Assembly: GCA_910589485.1 (NCBI GenBank)
Contig: CAJUSW010000001.1
Span: 1 to 64,000, forward strand
Direction: 5' to 3'
DNA length: 64,000 nucleotides
Source of the DNA: an uncultured Duncaniella sp.
GTDB taxonomy: Bacteria; Bacteroidota; Bacteroidia; Bacteroidales; Muribaculaceae
Shown here: positions 23,191-31,804 of the stretch, piece by piece
How the letters are laid out: the number at the start of each line of letters is the position of its first letter
How positions within the stretch are numbered: position 1 is the first letter of the stretch
Notes under the pieces: model-generated
What the model saw: the letters and a program-made list of their open reading frames with translations, nothing else
Database searches by the model: none
Told to the model about the DNA's origin: nothing
Position numbers and translations under genes: made by a program

Positions 23191-24645
23191 TCATCGGTCA
23201 TGAAAATTCCACTTGGAATTATCACTGTTCATGTCAAACTTAGCAAGCGACGGAGTGCTGTCAGCAGCCGACACGAGCACCAGCTCCTCATCAACTCCAG
23301 GAACCGATTTAGGCATGATACGGTAAGTCCCGTCGGTGAGTTGCTCGATGCGCCACAACTGTTCGGGAGCACCTGTAAATTCAGGTACCGTCACCACCTC
23401 GGCATCCGGAGTGGTGGCAAGCGCCCTGTCGGTACCCTCTATCACAATCTTGTAGTACTGGCCGCCGAGATATCCGCCGGCCTCAGGCACAGCTGTTATC
23501 GTCCATCGCTGATGGGGACGGAACATATAGTCACCTATCCTCACATCGATGTTCCCTTCAGGCCACGTATCTATCACATCGGCCAATGTCTGTGACGCGA
23601 TAGGCTCAACCGGCCCCTCAGGCTCGTCCCAGAAGCGATGGCGTGGCACATTCATTCTCACGAAATCCACTCCCAACTCCAAGGCATATCCTCGGCGTTC
23701 CGACTCAATTTCGTAGGTCCCTTCCTTGAATAACTCACCGGCTACGGGCCAGTCGTTTTTCCAGAGCAGAGGACGTATGGCAAGCACACTGCGCCCGCCA
23801 CGGTCGAAATCGGCCTCGTAATGAAACGACATCTTTTCCACGCCGTCATCCTCGATATACCGGCCGAAATGTCCGGGCCCGGTGTTACGGTTTCCAGCTG
23901 CTATCACCATCTTGCCTCCACCCTGCTTCATGTCGCGACCCATGTTGTCGAGGTAAGGCCCGGTCACATTACGCGAACGCCCCACCACAATATTATAGGT
24001 GGAATTAGGCCCGTCGCAACATGTGCCGTGTGTGCCAAGGAGATAATACCAACCGTTGCGGTAGATCAGATCAGTAGCCTCGCAGTCGATAGCCACATCC
24101 ACCGGCTCATTGCCCTCCACACGCTTGCCCGTGGCAGGATCAAGCTCCACAATGCGGATAAATCCGAAATATGTACCATAGGAGAGCCACAACCGTCCGG
24201 TGGTAGGATCGAGGAGCAATCCCGCATCGATGGCGTCACAATCCTCATCGTCGAGCGAATGAGCCACCTCGATAGGTTCGGAAAACTCAAAATCAGGCGA
24301 ATTGGGATCAAGAGTCTTATTCCACATCGTGAGCACCCGGCCGGCATGTCCACCGCCGAGTCCACCTCCGGTGGCGCTGTAGGCTACGAGATAACGGTCG
24401 CCGATCTTAATGGCATCCGGCGCGGCGCCGCCTCCGGGACGCACCGCCCCACCCTTCCAGGTCCATCCGTCCTCCGAAATGAGGCCACCGCCTCCGGTTC
24501 CGAATGTATAGTAGCGTCCGTCACACTTAATTATTGTGGACGGATCGTGTATATAAGGCGCTCCATCCAAGGCATATCCAGTCGTTGCCGACATTGACAG
24601 CATGGCTATTGAGCCAAGCAGTAAGCTTTTAGTCTTCATGCTCAT
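23191..24645 (-). CDS. Secreted GH43-family glycosidase with C-terminal ricin-like region
   Basis: A 484-aa exported enzyme, probably an arabinan/arabinoxylan-active GH43. A signal peptide (KSLLLGSIAMLSMSATTGYA) is followed by the five-bladed propeller with the expected acidic triad: Asp in HDPSTI (about residue 34), Asp in DAIDAGLLLD (about 137) and Glu in DCEATDL (about 188). Repeated WYYLLG/YYTFGTG strands are visible. The C-terminal third (about residues 370-480: HQRWTITAV, EQLWRIEQL) has the Q-x-W spacing of a beta-trefoil (ricin/CBM13-like) or similar binding domain. Its ATG overlaps the previous stop, so it is the last gene of the SusC operon. Substrate is inferred from the locus. Confidence 0.83.
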   Translation of the reverse strand: MSMKTKSLLLGSIAMLSMSATTGYALDGAPYIHDPSTIIKCDGRYYTFGTGGGGLISEDGWTWKGGAVRPGGGAAPDAIKIGDRYLVAYSATGGGLGGGHAGRVLTMWNKTLDPNSPDFEFSEPIEVAHSLDDEDCDAIDAGLLLDPTTGRLWLSYGTYFGFIRIVELDPATGKRVEGNEPVDVAIDCEATDLIYRNGWYYLLGTHGTCCDGPNSTYNIVVGRSRNVTGPYLDNMGRDMKQGGGKMVIAAGNRNTGPGHFGRYIEDDGVEKMSFHYEADFDRGGRSVLAIRPLLWKNDWPVAGELFKEGTYEIESERRGYALELGVDFVRMNVPRHRFWDEPEGPVEPIASQTLADVIDTWPEGNIDVRIGDYMFRPHQRWTITAVPEAGGYLGGQYYKIVIEGTDRALATTPDAEVVTVPEFTGAPEQLWRIEQLTDGTYRIMPKSVPGVDEELVLVSAADSTPSLAKFDMNSDNSKWNFHDR

Positions 24646-25391
24646 TGATAGCTGATTGTGAAATTATTAACCGGATTACCATTCCCGTCCACAAATCGGG
24701 CGCAGAAATCACTCATGCCCGGGCCGTTGATCACCGCGCAACGCAGCACATTGCGCCCTTTCTTCAACGTGAGCCTCCTGGACACCGCATCATCGGCCAC
24801 CATGCGCCTGTCGCCCGACAGCACCAACACCTGCTCGCCGTCAAGCCACCATTTCGAGGCTGAATTAGATCCGGCCGAAAGCCTCACATCCTTGATCTCC
24901 TCGGGACAGTTGATCACCGTAACCGCAAAGAATATTATGCCATACACCGGCTTCTTCAAGGCCGCGGCAAAGCGATAGAGTTTGTAATTGTAGAGCTTAC
25001 TGTCGAGCGCATGCCACGCGAGTTTCTTACCGTCCACCTTCACGGTCTGTCCGTTTTTAGGCAACATGGTCATCTGCCCCTTGAAATACACTGAATCGAG
25101 CACGTGGTCGAGATAACTGTCCGTGAACACCGTGTTGGAACGGTTGGGCTTGCTTATAGGCTCAAGCACCATCCATCGGCGTATGAACCCCTCCTTATCG
25201 GGAGAAATGTATTCCGATTTCCCCTCCTCGAAATAATCCGAAAGATATGTGGGGGTCTGTATCTCATAATTCTGTCTCACCGGAGGCAAGCCATCCGGAG
25301 CCGAACCGGCCTGGGTCTGAGCCGTGGCTCCGGCAATTCCTGCCGAAGCCGCGGCCACTATGACCAGACTTTTTAAATAACTAATCCTCAT
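24642..25391 (-). CDS. Secreted protein of unknown function in the SusC operon
   Basis: A 249-aa protein with a signal peptide ending about AGATAQ. The mature part looks all-beta: RRWMVLEPIS, a block with SASKWWLDGEQVLVL, and a C-terminal NVLRCAVINGPGMSDFCARFVD that resembles PA14-like or jelly-roll sugar-binding domains found in front of acetylxylan esterases. No catalytic motif is visible. It overlaps the GH43 gene start and lies 38 bp after the esterase gene, so it is part of the operon. A carbohydrate-binding or accessory role is inferred. Confidence 0.7.
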   Translation of the reverse strand: MRISYLKSLVIVAAASAGIAGATAQTQAGSAPDGLPPVRQNYEIQTPTYLSDYFEEGKSEYISPDKEGFIRRWMVLEPISKPNRSNTVFTDSYLDHVLDSVYFKGQMTMLPKNGQTVKVDGKKLAWHALDSKLYNYKLYRFAAALKKPVYGIIFFAVTVINCPEEIKDVRLSAGSNSASKWWLDGEQVLVLSGDRRMVADDAVSRRLTLKKGRNVLRCAVINGPGMSDFCARFVDGNGNPVNNFTISYQ

Positions 25392-25429
25392 TCAATATTT
25401 CCTGTTTGTTTTTTATAATTATCGTTCAA

Positions 25430-26608
25430 TCATCTGTTCTCTGCCGAGAGAGACTGATTGATGAAAAGACGGGGAACAAACTCCTTCAGGCAACGGCGCC
25501 AGGTGAGGAATTCATGGGCTGTGCCGGGCGACTCATAATAGATCGTGTTGATGCCTGCGGAATTCAATCCGTCACTCAGATTTTTGGTCCGCTCGGGATT
25601 CTCCTCCGAACCTATGCCCATGAAAAATACATGCACCTTATCATTGAAAGCCTTACGGTCCTTGAACACTCCGCCATACACATTGTCGAGATTGGCCAAG
25701 TCGATGCTTCCGGCTCCGCTGAAACCGCCTATATAGGCAAACTTGTCGAGATTGTTGAGCGTGGTGTTGAATGTAAGCAGTCCGCCCCACGACAATCCGG
25801 CCATAGCCCTGTTCTCACGGTCGGTGAGTGTGCGGAAATTGGCATCGATGTGAGGGATTATCTCATTGACCAATATCTGAGGGAACTCACCACCGAAACG
25901 CTTCATGGCCTCGGCACGGGTCTCCCCCTCCTTGATATTGAACGACTCGATATTGCCGTTGTCCATTACCACTATCATGGGACAGGCACTCCCATCGGCA
26001 ATCAGATTATCCATGATGAAATTCATCTTGCCCTGATTGGCCCAGCTGGTCTCGTTCTCCCCCATGCCGTGCTGCAGATACAGCACCGGGTAACGCTTAT
26101 CGGAATTCTTATAGTACTCTGCCGGGGTGTACACCAGGCACCTGCGCCATTCGTTGCGTATCTTGGAGTAGTACCAACTCTGGTTCACATGTCCGTGGGG
26201 CACATCCTTTATGGCATAATAGTCGCCGTCAGCCTCGGGGATCTCGATACCGCTCACCCAGCGCCCCATTCCGAAGAAGGGCTTGCCATTGGGGTCGGCA
26301 TGACTCACACCGTCCACTATCACCTGATAGTAATGGAATCCCACCACCTCAGGCTCCTTCGACACGAGCGACCAATATCCGTCGGCCTCCTTGGTCATCT
26401 CGCCACGGAAACTTATCTCCACCTTCTTGGCATCGGGGGCATACACCCTGAAATGGGCTCGTCCGTCCTTGCCGATACGCGGATAGTCGGCACCGTTGAT
26501 ATTATGTTCGTTTGCCACAGTCCCCGCCGGGAACGCGTCCCCCTGCGCGTAGGAGATCAGGGGGAGCGCTACCAGCGATGCGGCTAATATTCGCATTAAA
26601 TTGTTCAT
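25430..26608 (-). CDS. Secreted CE1-type esterase with N-terminal E-set domain
   Basis: A 392-aa secreted alpha/beta-hydrolase. A signal peptide (LAASLVALPLISYAQ) is followed by an Ig-like/CBM48-type E-set (about residues 45-120: RVYAPDAKKVEISF, GFHYYQVIVDG). An esterase D-type catalytic domain follows. The nucleophile Ser is in GLSWGG (about residue 274), after YPVLYLQHGMGENE, and the catalytic His is in GTAHEFLTW near the end. Such enzymes remove feruloyl or acetyl groups from arabinoxylan. It follows SusD and precedes a small secreted protein, so it would act on the glycan captured by the operon. A paralogue is encoded at 39452-40564. Confidence 0.82.
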   Translation of the reverse strand: MNNLMRILAASLVALPLISYAQGDAFPAGTVANEHNINGADYPRIGKDGRAHFRVYAPDAKKVEISFRGEMTKEADGYWSLVSKEPEVVGFHYYQVIVDGVSHADPNGKPFFGMGRWVSGIEIPEADGDYYAIKDVPHGHVNQSWYYSKIRNEWRRCLVYTPAEYYKNSDKRYPVLYLQHGMGENETSWANQGKMNFIMDNLIADGSACPMIVVMDNGNIESFNIKEGETRAEAMKRFGGEFPQILVNEIIPHIDANFRTLTDRENRAMAGLSWGGLLTFNTTLNNLDKFAYIGGFSGAGSIDLANLDNVYGGVFKDRKAFNDKVHVFFMGIGSEENPERTKNLSDGLNSAGINTIYYESPGTAHEFLTWRRCLKEFVPRLFINQSLSAENR

Positions 26609-26654
26609 TAATTTACTGTGTTGATTTGGTATGAATTGGAATCCGCTTCGCTAC

Positions 26655-26685
26655 GAGGGTGTTTAATTCATTATCAAACACCCTC
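26655..26685 (-). terminator. Hairpin between SusD and esterase genes
   Basis: GAGGGTGTTT (26655-26664) pairs perfectly with AAACACCCTC (26676-26685), 12 bp past the SusD stop on the minus strand. No U-tract follows. Such hairpins after susD can act as partial terminators or 3' stabilisers, lowering expression of downstream enzymes. Confidence 0.5.
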
Positions 26686-26696
26686 ATAGAAAGTTC

Positions 26697-28397
26697 TTAC
26701 TTACCGCTGGGATTCTGCTGCAGATTGGGGTTGACCGAAGTCGAGGAGAACGGGAACGCGAAATATTCATGTTTGCCCTTCACGAAACCGGTGGTTCCCT
26801 GGTTGGGGTTGGAATATTCCACATACAGGCGGTGCTTGGGTTCACCCTTGGTGAAGTAGGCATCGTAAGTGGTGGGGATATTCTTGCCATTGTTGACAAT
26901 ACCGTCGGTATCGCCCCAGCGCACCATGTCGGGGAAGCGCACACCTTCGAGCCACATCTCATAGGCTTTCTCGTTCTTCACCTCGTCGAGTGTGAGTGAT
27001 GATGAGATATGAGCCGACCCGGCACGTTTCTGTATCTCCTGCAGATACTTCAATCCGTCGTTATCGCCTGTCTCAGCACAAGCCTCGGCATACATCAGCA
27101 GTATCTCGGCATAACGGAATATCGTGAGATTTTTCAACGTGCATGTGCCACCTTCAATCTCCTCGGGGCGGGCTATGATCTTGTGAGCGAAATAACCGCC
27201 GAAACCGTAAAGACCGGAGGGATCCTTGATGCCGATTCCGGGATGTGTCTCACGCACCGCGCGGGGAACGCTGGCATCGATAGGCTCGGCTACATTATCG
27301 CCGTCGGTGTCAACACCGTTCCAGTCCATCTCATACAGGAATTCATCTGCTGTCATGAATGTGGCCTTGCGTCGGGGCGAATCACCGTCGTTGGCGAGCA
27401 TACGTTCGGCAAAATCGGCACGTATGGAGTGGCCACCCCAGCCGGCTACACCTATAAACGAGGGCATAGACGGGAGCTTGTCGGTACGCCAGTTCCAGAA
27501 ATTGATCCACATCCATGAGGTGCGGGTGAGCATGTCCCAGAACAGGGGCACATCATCATTCTTCACAATATTGATCTGGAACACCATCTCCTCACACAGA
27601 TCACCCACTTCGTGGAACAGATCCGACCAACGCTCGGTGGGCAGGAGCGAATATTTTTCGGACGAGATGATCTGCTTGAGGTTTCTCTTGGCTCCGTCAT
27701 AATCACCCATGAACAGGCGCGCCTTACCGGCCACTGCGAGAGCAAAACCCTTGGTCACCTTGGAGGCTCCAACCTTGTCGGCAGGCGAGGTGCGCTCATC
27801 AAGATCATCAACAATCTCCTCGGCCTGCTCGGCACACCACCTGAGCAGCTCATCGTGGCCACCCTCAAAGTTGCTCGGCTTGTCGTTGGCATCGAGCTGA
27901 TGATCCACAAGCGGTGGACATCCCCATCCTATGGCGAGCATCATGTGAGCCCATGCCCTCAGAGCCTGAGCCTCGGCACGCACGCGTCTCTTCACCGGAG
28001 TATCATCTGATACACGGTCAAGGATGGCATTGGAGTCATACACCACTGCGAAAAGTCCGCTGTAGGCGTTTTTTATCACCTCGTTCTGGGAGTCATAGCG
28101 GAACTCATTGATTTGGGCGCCGAAATCATTGTCGCCATACATGTTGCCGGCGGCAAGCATATCGTCACCGGCCTCATTGAACAGTACCGGAAGAGCCACA
28201 TAGGTGCCCTCGTGACCGGCGATGTGAAAAGCGAGGCACTGATACAGATTGTTGAGGGCATTCTGAGCCTCGGCATCGGTGCGGAAGAAATCATCAGCCG
28301 AAATCACACCCTTCTGGGAAATATCAAGGCGGTCCTCACATCCGCTGAAGAGCGATGCAGCGCCTAAGCATAACAGGGAATATAGTATTTTTTTCAT
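26697..28397 (-). CDS. SusD/RagB family outer-membrane glycan-binding lipoprotein
   Basis: A 566-aa SusD homologue of usual length. The signal peptide ends in a lipobox (SLFSGC, Cys at about residue 20). It is followed by the typical start ISQKGVISADDFFRTDAEAQNALNNLY, TPR-like helices (EAQALRAWAHMMLAIGWG) and the conserved C-terminal YEMWLEGVRFPDMVRWG segment, ending AFPFSSTSVNPNLQQNP. It forms the lid on the SusC transporter and binds oligosaccharides at the cell surface. It is encoded 26 bp after SusC in the usual order, and specificity cannot be read directly. Confidence 0.94.
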   Translation of the reverse strand: MKKILYSLLCLGAASLFSGCEDRLDISQKGVISADDFFRTDAEAQNALNNLYQCLAFHIAGHEGTYVALPVLFNEAGDDMLAAGNMYGDNDFGAQINEFRYDSQNEVIKNAYSGLFAVVYDSNAILDRVSDDTPVKRRVRAEAQALRAWAHMMLAIGWGCPPLVDHQLDANDKPSNFEGGHDELLRWCAEQAEEIVDDLDERTSPADKVGASKVTKGFALAVAGKARLFMGDYDGAKRNLKQIISSEKYSLLPTERWSDLFHEVGDLCEEMVFQINIVKNDDVPLFWDMLTRTSWMWINFWNWRTDKLPSMPSFIGVAGWGGHSIRADFAERMLANDGDSPRRKATFMTADEFLYEMDWNGVDTDGDNVAEPIDASVPRAVRETHPGIGIKDPSGLYGFGGYFAHKIIARPEEIEGGTCTLKNLTIFRYAEILLMYAEACAETGDNDGLKYLQEIQKRAGSAHISSSLTLDEVKNEKAYEMWLEGVRFPDMVRWGDTDGIVNNGKNIPTTYDAYFTKGEPKHRLYVEYSNPNQGTTGFVKGKHEYFAFPFSSTSVNPNLQQNPSGK

Positions 28398-28423
28398 GAT
28401 AGAATTCTATTTGATATTAGATA

Positions 28424-31400
28424 TTAGAAACCGATTGATGCACCGAAAGTCACCTTCTTCATCGTTGGGTAAGAACCTATGTCGTAGCCCGAGCTACCGC
28501 CGGCGGCCGATGTTGTGGCTGTCTCGGGATCCAGGCCGGGATACTTGGTGAAGGTGAAGAAATCGTCGAGCGATACGAAGAAACGCAGATCCTTCACGTA
28601 GGCCTTGCGGGTCAGTTTCTTGGGGAGGGTGTAGCCGAGCTGTATCTGCTTGATCTTGAAATAAGCTCCGCTGAACATCGAGGCGCTCGAGCTCCAGAAG
28701 TTACGGTCCTGAGCCACCTGGGCTACATCGGGCATCGAAGCATTGCGGTTGGTCTCGGTCCAGGCATTGTCCATGAAGTATTTGAGAGAGTTACGCATGG
28801 GCGAGTCGGCACGGTAGAGCACGTTGAAGATCTTGTTGCCGGAAACACCTGTGCCGAATACTGTGAAGTCAAGTCCTCTCCAGGCAAGGTTGATGGTGAG
28901 ACCATAGGTAAGAGTCGGGATCGAGGAGCCGATATCGGTCATGTCCTCGTCGGAGAGCTCCGAAGAACCCACGATAGATCCGTCGGGCTTGCGGAAGAGC
29001 GGAGCACCTGTCTCCTGATTTACACCTACGTAGTCAAACGCACGGAAGTACCATATGGAGTGGCCCACCTCAAATGCGCTGTGAACCTTGTTGTTGGTAC
29101 CGTCAACTCCACCGGTGGCAGTGGTGAGGCGGGGCACGCTCTCATGAAGGGCAGTCACGCGGTTGCGCAGGGTTGACAGATTTCCATTGATGCTGTAGCT
29201 GACCTCGCCGATGCGGTCGCGCCATCCGAGCTCAAATTCCAGACCCTTGTTGTTTACCTTACCGGCATTGACAGTCACATCACCGTTGGCATAAACCTCG
29301 GGCACAGGCTGGATGCTCACGAGAAGGTCTTTGGTGTTCTTGTTGAAGTAGTCGAATCCAAATGTCAACCTGCTGTTGAAGAAGCGAGCATCGATACCTA
29401 AGTCAACCTGCTCGGAAGTCTCCCAGCGGAGGTCGGGGTTGGCCATGCGGGTAGGATACGAACCGTAGTTGAGGGCGGGATTGTCGCCATACTGATACCA
29501 GGCGCTGTTGTAGCTGATGGGTGAGGCATAGGGATAACCGTTGAGCACGTTGATGTTACCGTTGCGTCCCCATGAAGCACGCAGCTTGAGAAGCGAGAGC
29601 ACCTGAGGATTGATATTGTCGCGCATGAATGCCTCGTTGCTCGGAGTCCAGCCCACCGATACTGACGGGAACTTGCCCCAACGCTTGTCGGCAGGAAGTT
29701 TGGATGTATCGAACGCGTCGGCACGGAAATTGAACTGAATGTTATAACGGTTGTCGTAGGCATACATCACGCGGCCGAAGTAAGAGAGGCTGGTAGAGAG
29801 ATTCACCACATTGCCGATCCTCTTGGTGGGACCTGATGCCAATACATAGTCGAGATACTCGAAGTTGGGACCTTCACCCTTGAGGATGGCCTCACCGTTG
29901 TCGCCCACAGCCGAAGCCGACACATTGTCCGACTTATACTGGGTGTAGGACATACCGGCCATTGCCGATACCATGTGCTTGCCGAAGCTCTTGTTGTAGT
30001 TGGCGAAGTTTTCCCACTGATAATAATAGTGGTTGTTGGCGCTGGCCGAGATCTCGTAATTATCGGTCTTTGCCTGGGAATTCATGAAATAAGGCTTGGT
30101 ATAATTGTGGCTGTTGCTCTGGGCTATACGGTAGGAGAAGCGCGAGGTCAGCACAAATCCCTTGAAAGGCATGAGATCAACAAATCCGGTACCGCGCACA
30201 GTGAAACCGCCGTTCTTGGCATTGAGACGGTCGATCTGGAGCAACGGGTTACCGTTGTCATCATTCTGGAATTTGGATGTTGCATAGTATTTCCCGTTGG
30301 GAGCCATGAGGATCTTGTCGGGGCTGGTCTGGTACATGTTCATCACGTCGGTAGTGAATTCGGAAGGATCATTCCAATACACCGGGGTGAGCGGGTCGAG
30401 AAGAAGAGCGGGAGCGAGCATCGAACCGTAAGCGCTCGAATAGGGCACTGTACGTGTCTTCCAACGCTCGATCGAGGTGTTGGTGCCCACCTTGATCCAG
30501 TCGTAGAGCTTGTACTCGGCATTGAGCTGGGCGGTGAGACGTGAGTAAGTATCCTTGTCACCCTTGACGATACCGTTGTTTTCAACATAATTGATCGAGG
30601 TGAAGAAATTGCCCTTCTCGTTTCCGTCCTGGAAGATCACCGAGTGCTGGGTAGCCCAGCTGGGTTCAAATACCTCGCTGATCCAGTCGGTCTCAGCAGG
30701 ATTGTCGTAATTCACGCCGTAGGACTTGCAACGGTTCTCCATCTCATAGCCCTGACGTTCCTTGTAAGTGATCCAGTCCTTGGCACCGAATATTTCGGGA
30801 GTCTTGCCCAGGCGCTGGTTGATGGCCTTGAATGAATAGATCACTTTGGGCTGACCATCCTTCACGTTGCCGTTTTTAGTGGTGATGAGGACAACACCAT
30901 TGCCGGCCTCGGCACCATAGATAGCTGCTGATGCGGCATCCTTGAGCACCTCAATCGACTCGATCATAGAGGGGTCGAGATACTGGATGTTGTCGACCTT
31001 CAATCCGTCGACGATCAACAGCGGGCCGAGGTTGCCCGAGTTGGAGGAATAACCGCGGATACGGATATTCGCGCCTTGACCGGGAGCGCCCGAGGTGTTC
31101 AGGATCTGCACGCCTGCGGCCTTGCCCTGGAGAGCGGCACCGGCATCGACGGTGGAGAGGCCCTTGATATCATCGGCGGAGACTGACGACACGGCTCCGG
31201 TGACATCGCTCTTGCGCTGCACGCCATAGCCCACTACCACAACTTCGTCGAGCTGAACATTGTCCTCATCCATTACGACGTTGATCTGGCTTCTGCCATC
31301 CACTGCAATCTCCTGGGTCACGTATCCTATATATGACACCTTGATTGTAGCCTTGGGACTGACCTTGATTGAGAACTTGCCATCCACATCGGTAGCGGTA

Positions 31401-31549
31401 CCGTTGGTTGATCCTTTCTCCATTATACTCACACCAATCATCGGCTCATGATTGGCATCGGTCACTGTACCCGTCACAGTCTGCGTCTGTGCCGAGACTC
31501 CGATACATGCCATCAGCATGCAAAGGACGATAAATACATGTTTAATCAT
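28424..31549 (-). CDS. SusC/RagA family TonB-dependent transporter
   Basis: A 1041-aa outer-membrane transporter. A signal peptide ends at about ACIGVSAQ. It is followed by a carboxypeptidase-regulatory-like domain (VTGTVTDANHEPMIGVSI, residues about 25-105), the TonB box region DEVVVVGYG, a plug domain (VTGAVSSVSADDIKG to ITTKNG) and a long beta-barrel ending in the aromatic F of GASIGF. It imports oligosaccharides with energy from TonB-ExbBD. It is the first gene of a five-gene operon and is divergent from the hybrid regulator at 31805, which is likely to control it. A TAnnTTTG-type box lies 34 bp upstream. Confidence 0.95.
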   Translation of the reverse strand: MIKHVFIVLCMLMACIGVSAQTQTVTGTVTDANHEPMIGVSIMEKGSTNGTATDVDGKFSIKVSPKATIKVSYIGYVTQEIAVDGRSQINVVMDEDNVQLDEVVVVGYGVQRKSDVTGAVSSVSADDIKGLSTVDAGAALQGKAAGVQILNTSGAPGQGANIRIRGYSSNSGNLGPLLIVDGLKVDNIQYLDPSMIESIEVLKDAASAAIYGAEAGNGVVLITTKNGNVKDGQPKVIYSFKAINQRLGKTPEIFGAKDWITYKERQGYEMENRCKSYGVNYDNPAETDWISEVFEPSWATQHSVIFQDGNEKGNFFTSINYVENNGIVKGDKDTYSRLTAQLNAEYKLYDWIKVGTNTSIERWKTRTVPYSSAYGSMLAPALLLDPLTPVYWNDPSEFTTDVMNMYQTSPDKILMAPNGKYYATSKFQNDDNGNPLLQIDRLNAKNGGFTVRGTGFVDLMPFKGFVLTSRFSYRIAQSNSHNYTKPYFMNSQAKTDNYEISASANNHYYYQWENFANYNKSFGKHMVSAMAGMSYTQYKSDNVSASAVGDNGEAILKGEGPNFEYLDYVLASGPTKRIGNVVNLSTSLSYFGRVMYAYDNRYNIQFNFRADAFDTSKLPADKRWGKFPSVSVGWTPSNEAFMRDNINPQVLSLLKLRASWGRNGNINVLNGYPYASPISYNSAWYQYGDNPALNYGSYPTRMANPDLRWETSEQVDLGIDARFFNSRLTFGFDYFNKNTKDLLVSIQPVPEVYANGDVTVNAGKVNNKGLEFELGWRDRIGEVSYSINGNLSTLRNRVTALHESVPRLTTATGGVDGTNNKVHSAFEVGHSIWYFRAFDYVGVNQETGAPLFRKPDGSIVGSSELSDEDMTDIGSSIPTLTYGLTINLAWRGLDFTVFGTGVSGNKIFNVLYRADSPMRNSLKYFMDNAWTETNRNASMPDVAQVAQDRNFWSSSASMFSGAYFKIKQIQLGYTLPKKLTRKAYVKDLRFFVSLDDFFTFTKYPGLDPETATTSAAGGSSGYDIGSYPTMKKVTFGASIGF

Positions 31550-31582
31550 GTGGGTATTAAATTTATGATTAGTTTACGGTAG

Positions 31583-31590
31583 CAAATGTA
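31583..31590 (-). promoter_or_regulatory. Putative -7 box of the SusC operon
   Basis: Minus-strand TACATTTG fits TAnnTTTG, 34 bp before the SusC start. The -33 half is weak, as expected for an activator-dependent promoter. Confidence 0.5.
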
Positions 31591-31703
31591 CTCCCGCGTG
31601 GTTTAACGAATATTTATTTTTAGATATTTATTCTTTAAAATTAGATAACGTGTCTGAATTTTAGCATAAAATGTCTCCCCGACACAAATTGCCAATATTT
31701 CCA

Positions 31704-31734
31704 TTGTCATGTAAGATTTTTTTGAGTAAATTTG
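31704..31734 (+). promoter_or_regulatory. Promoter of the hybrid two-component regulator
   Basis: TTG at 31704-31706, 20-bp spacer, TAAATTTG at 31727-31734: a full match to Bacteroidota promoter layout. The start at about 31741 leaves a 64-nt leader before the ATG at 31805. Confidence 0.65.
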
Positions 31735-31804
31735 CCTAACACTTCATGATATCATACAACACACTCTAAAAAACACATCCCCCATCCCTTTACGGTAACT
31801 CGCC

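Noticed and set aside
25406..26587. Long plus-strand ORF of 393 codons
   Set aside because: It lies entirely opposite the esterase gene, which has signal peptide, catalytic motifs and operon context. The antisense frame is a by-product of GC-skewed third positions and shows no domain.
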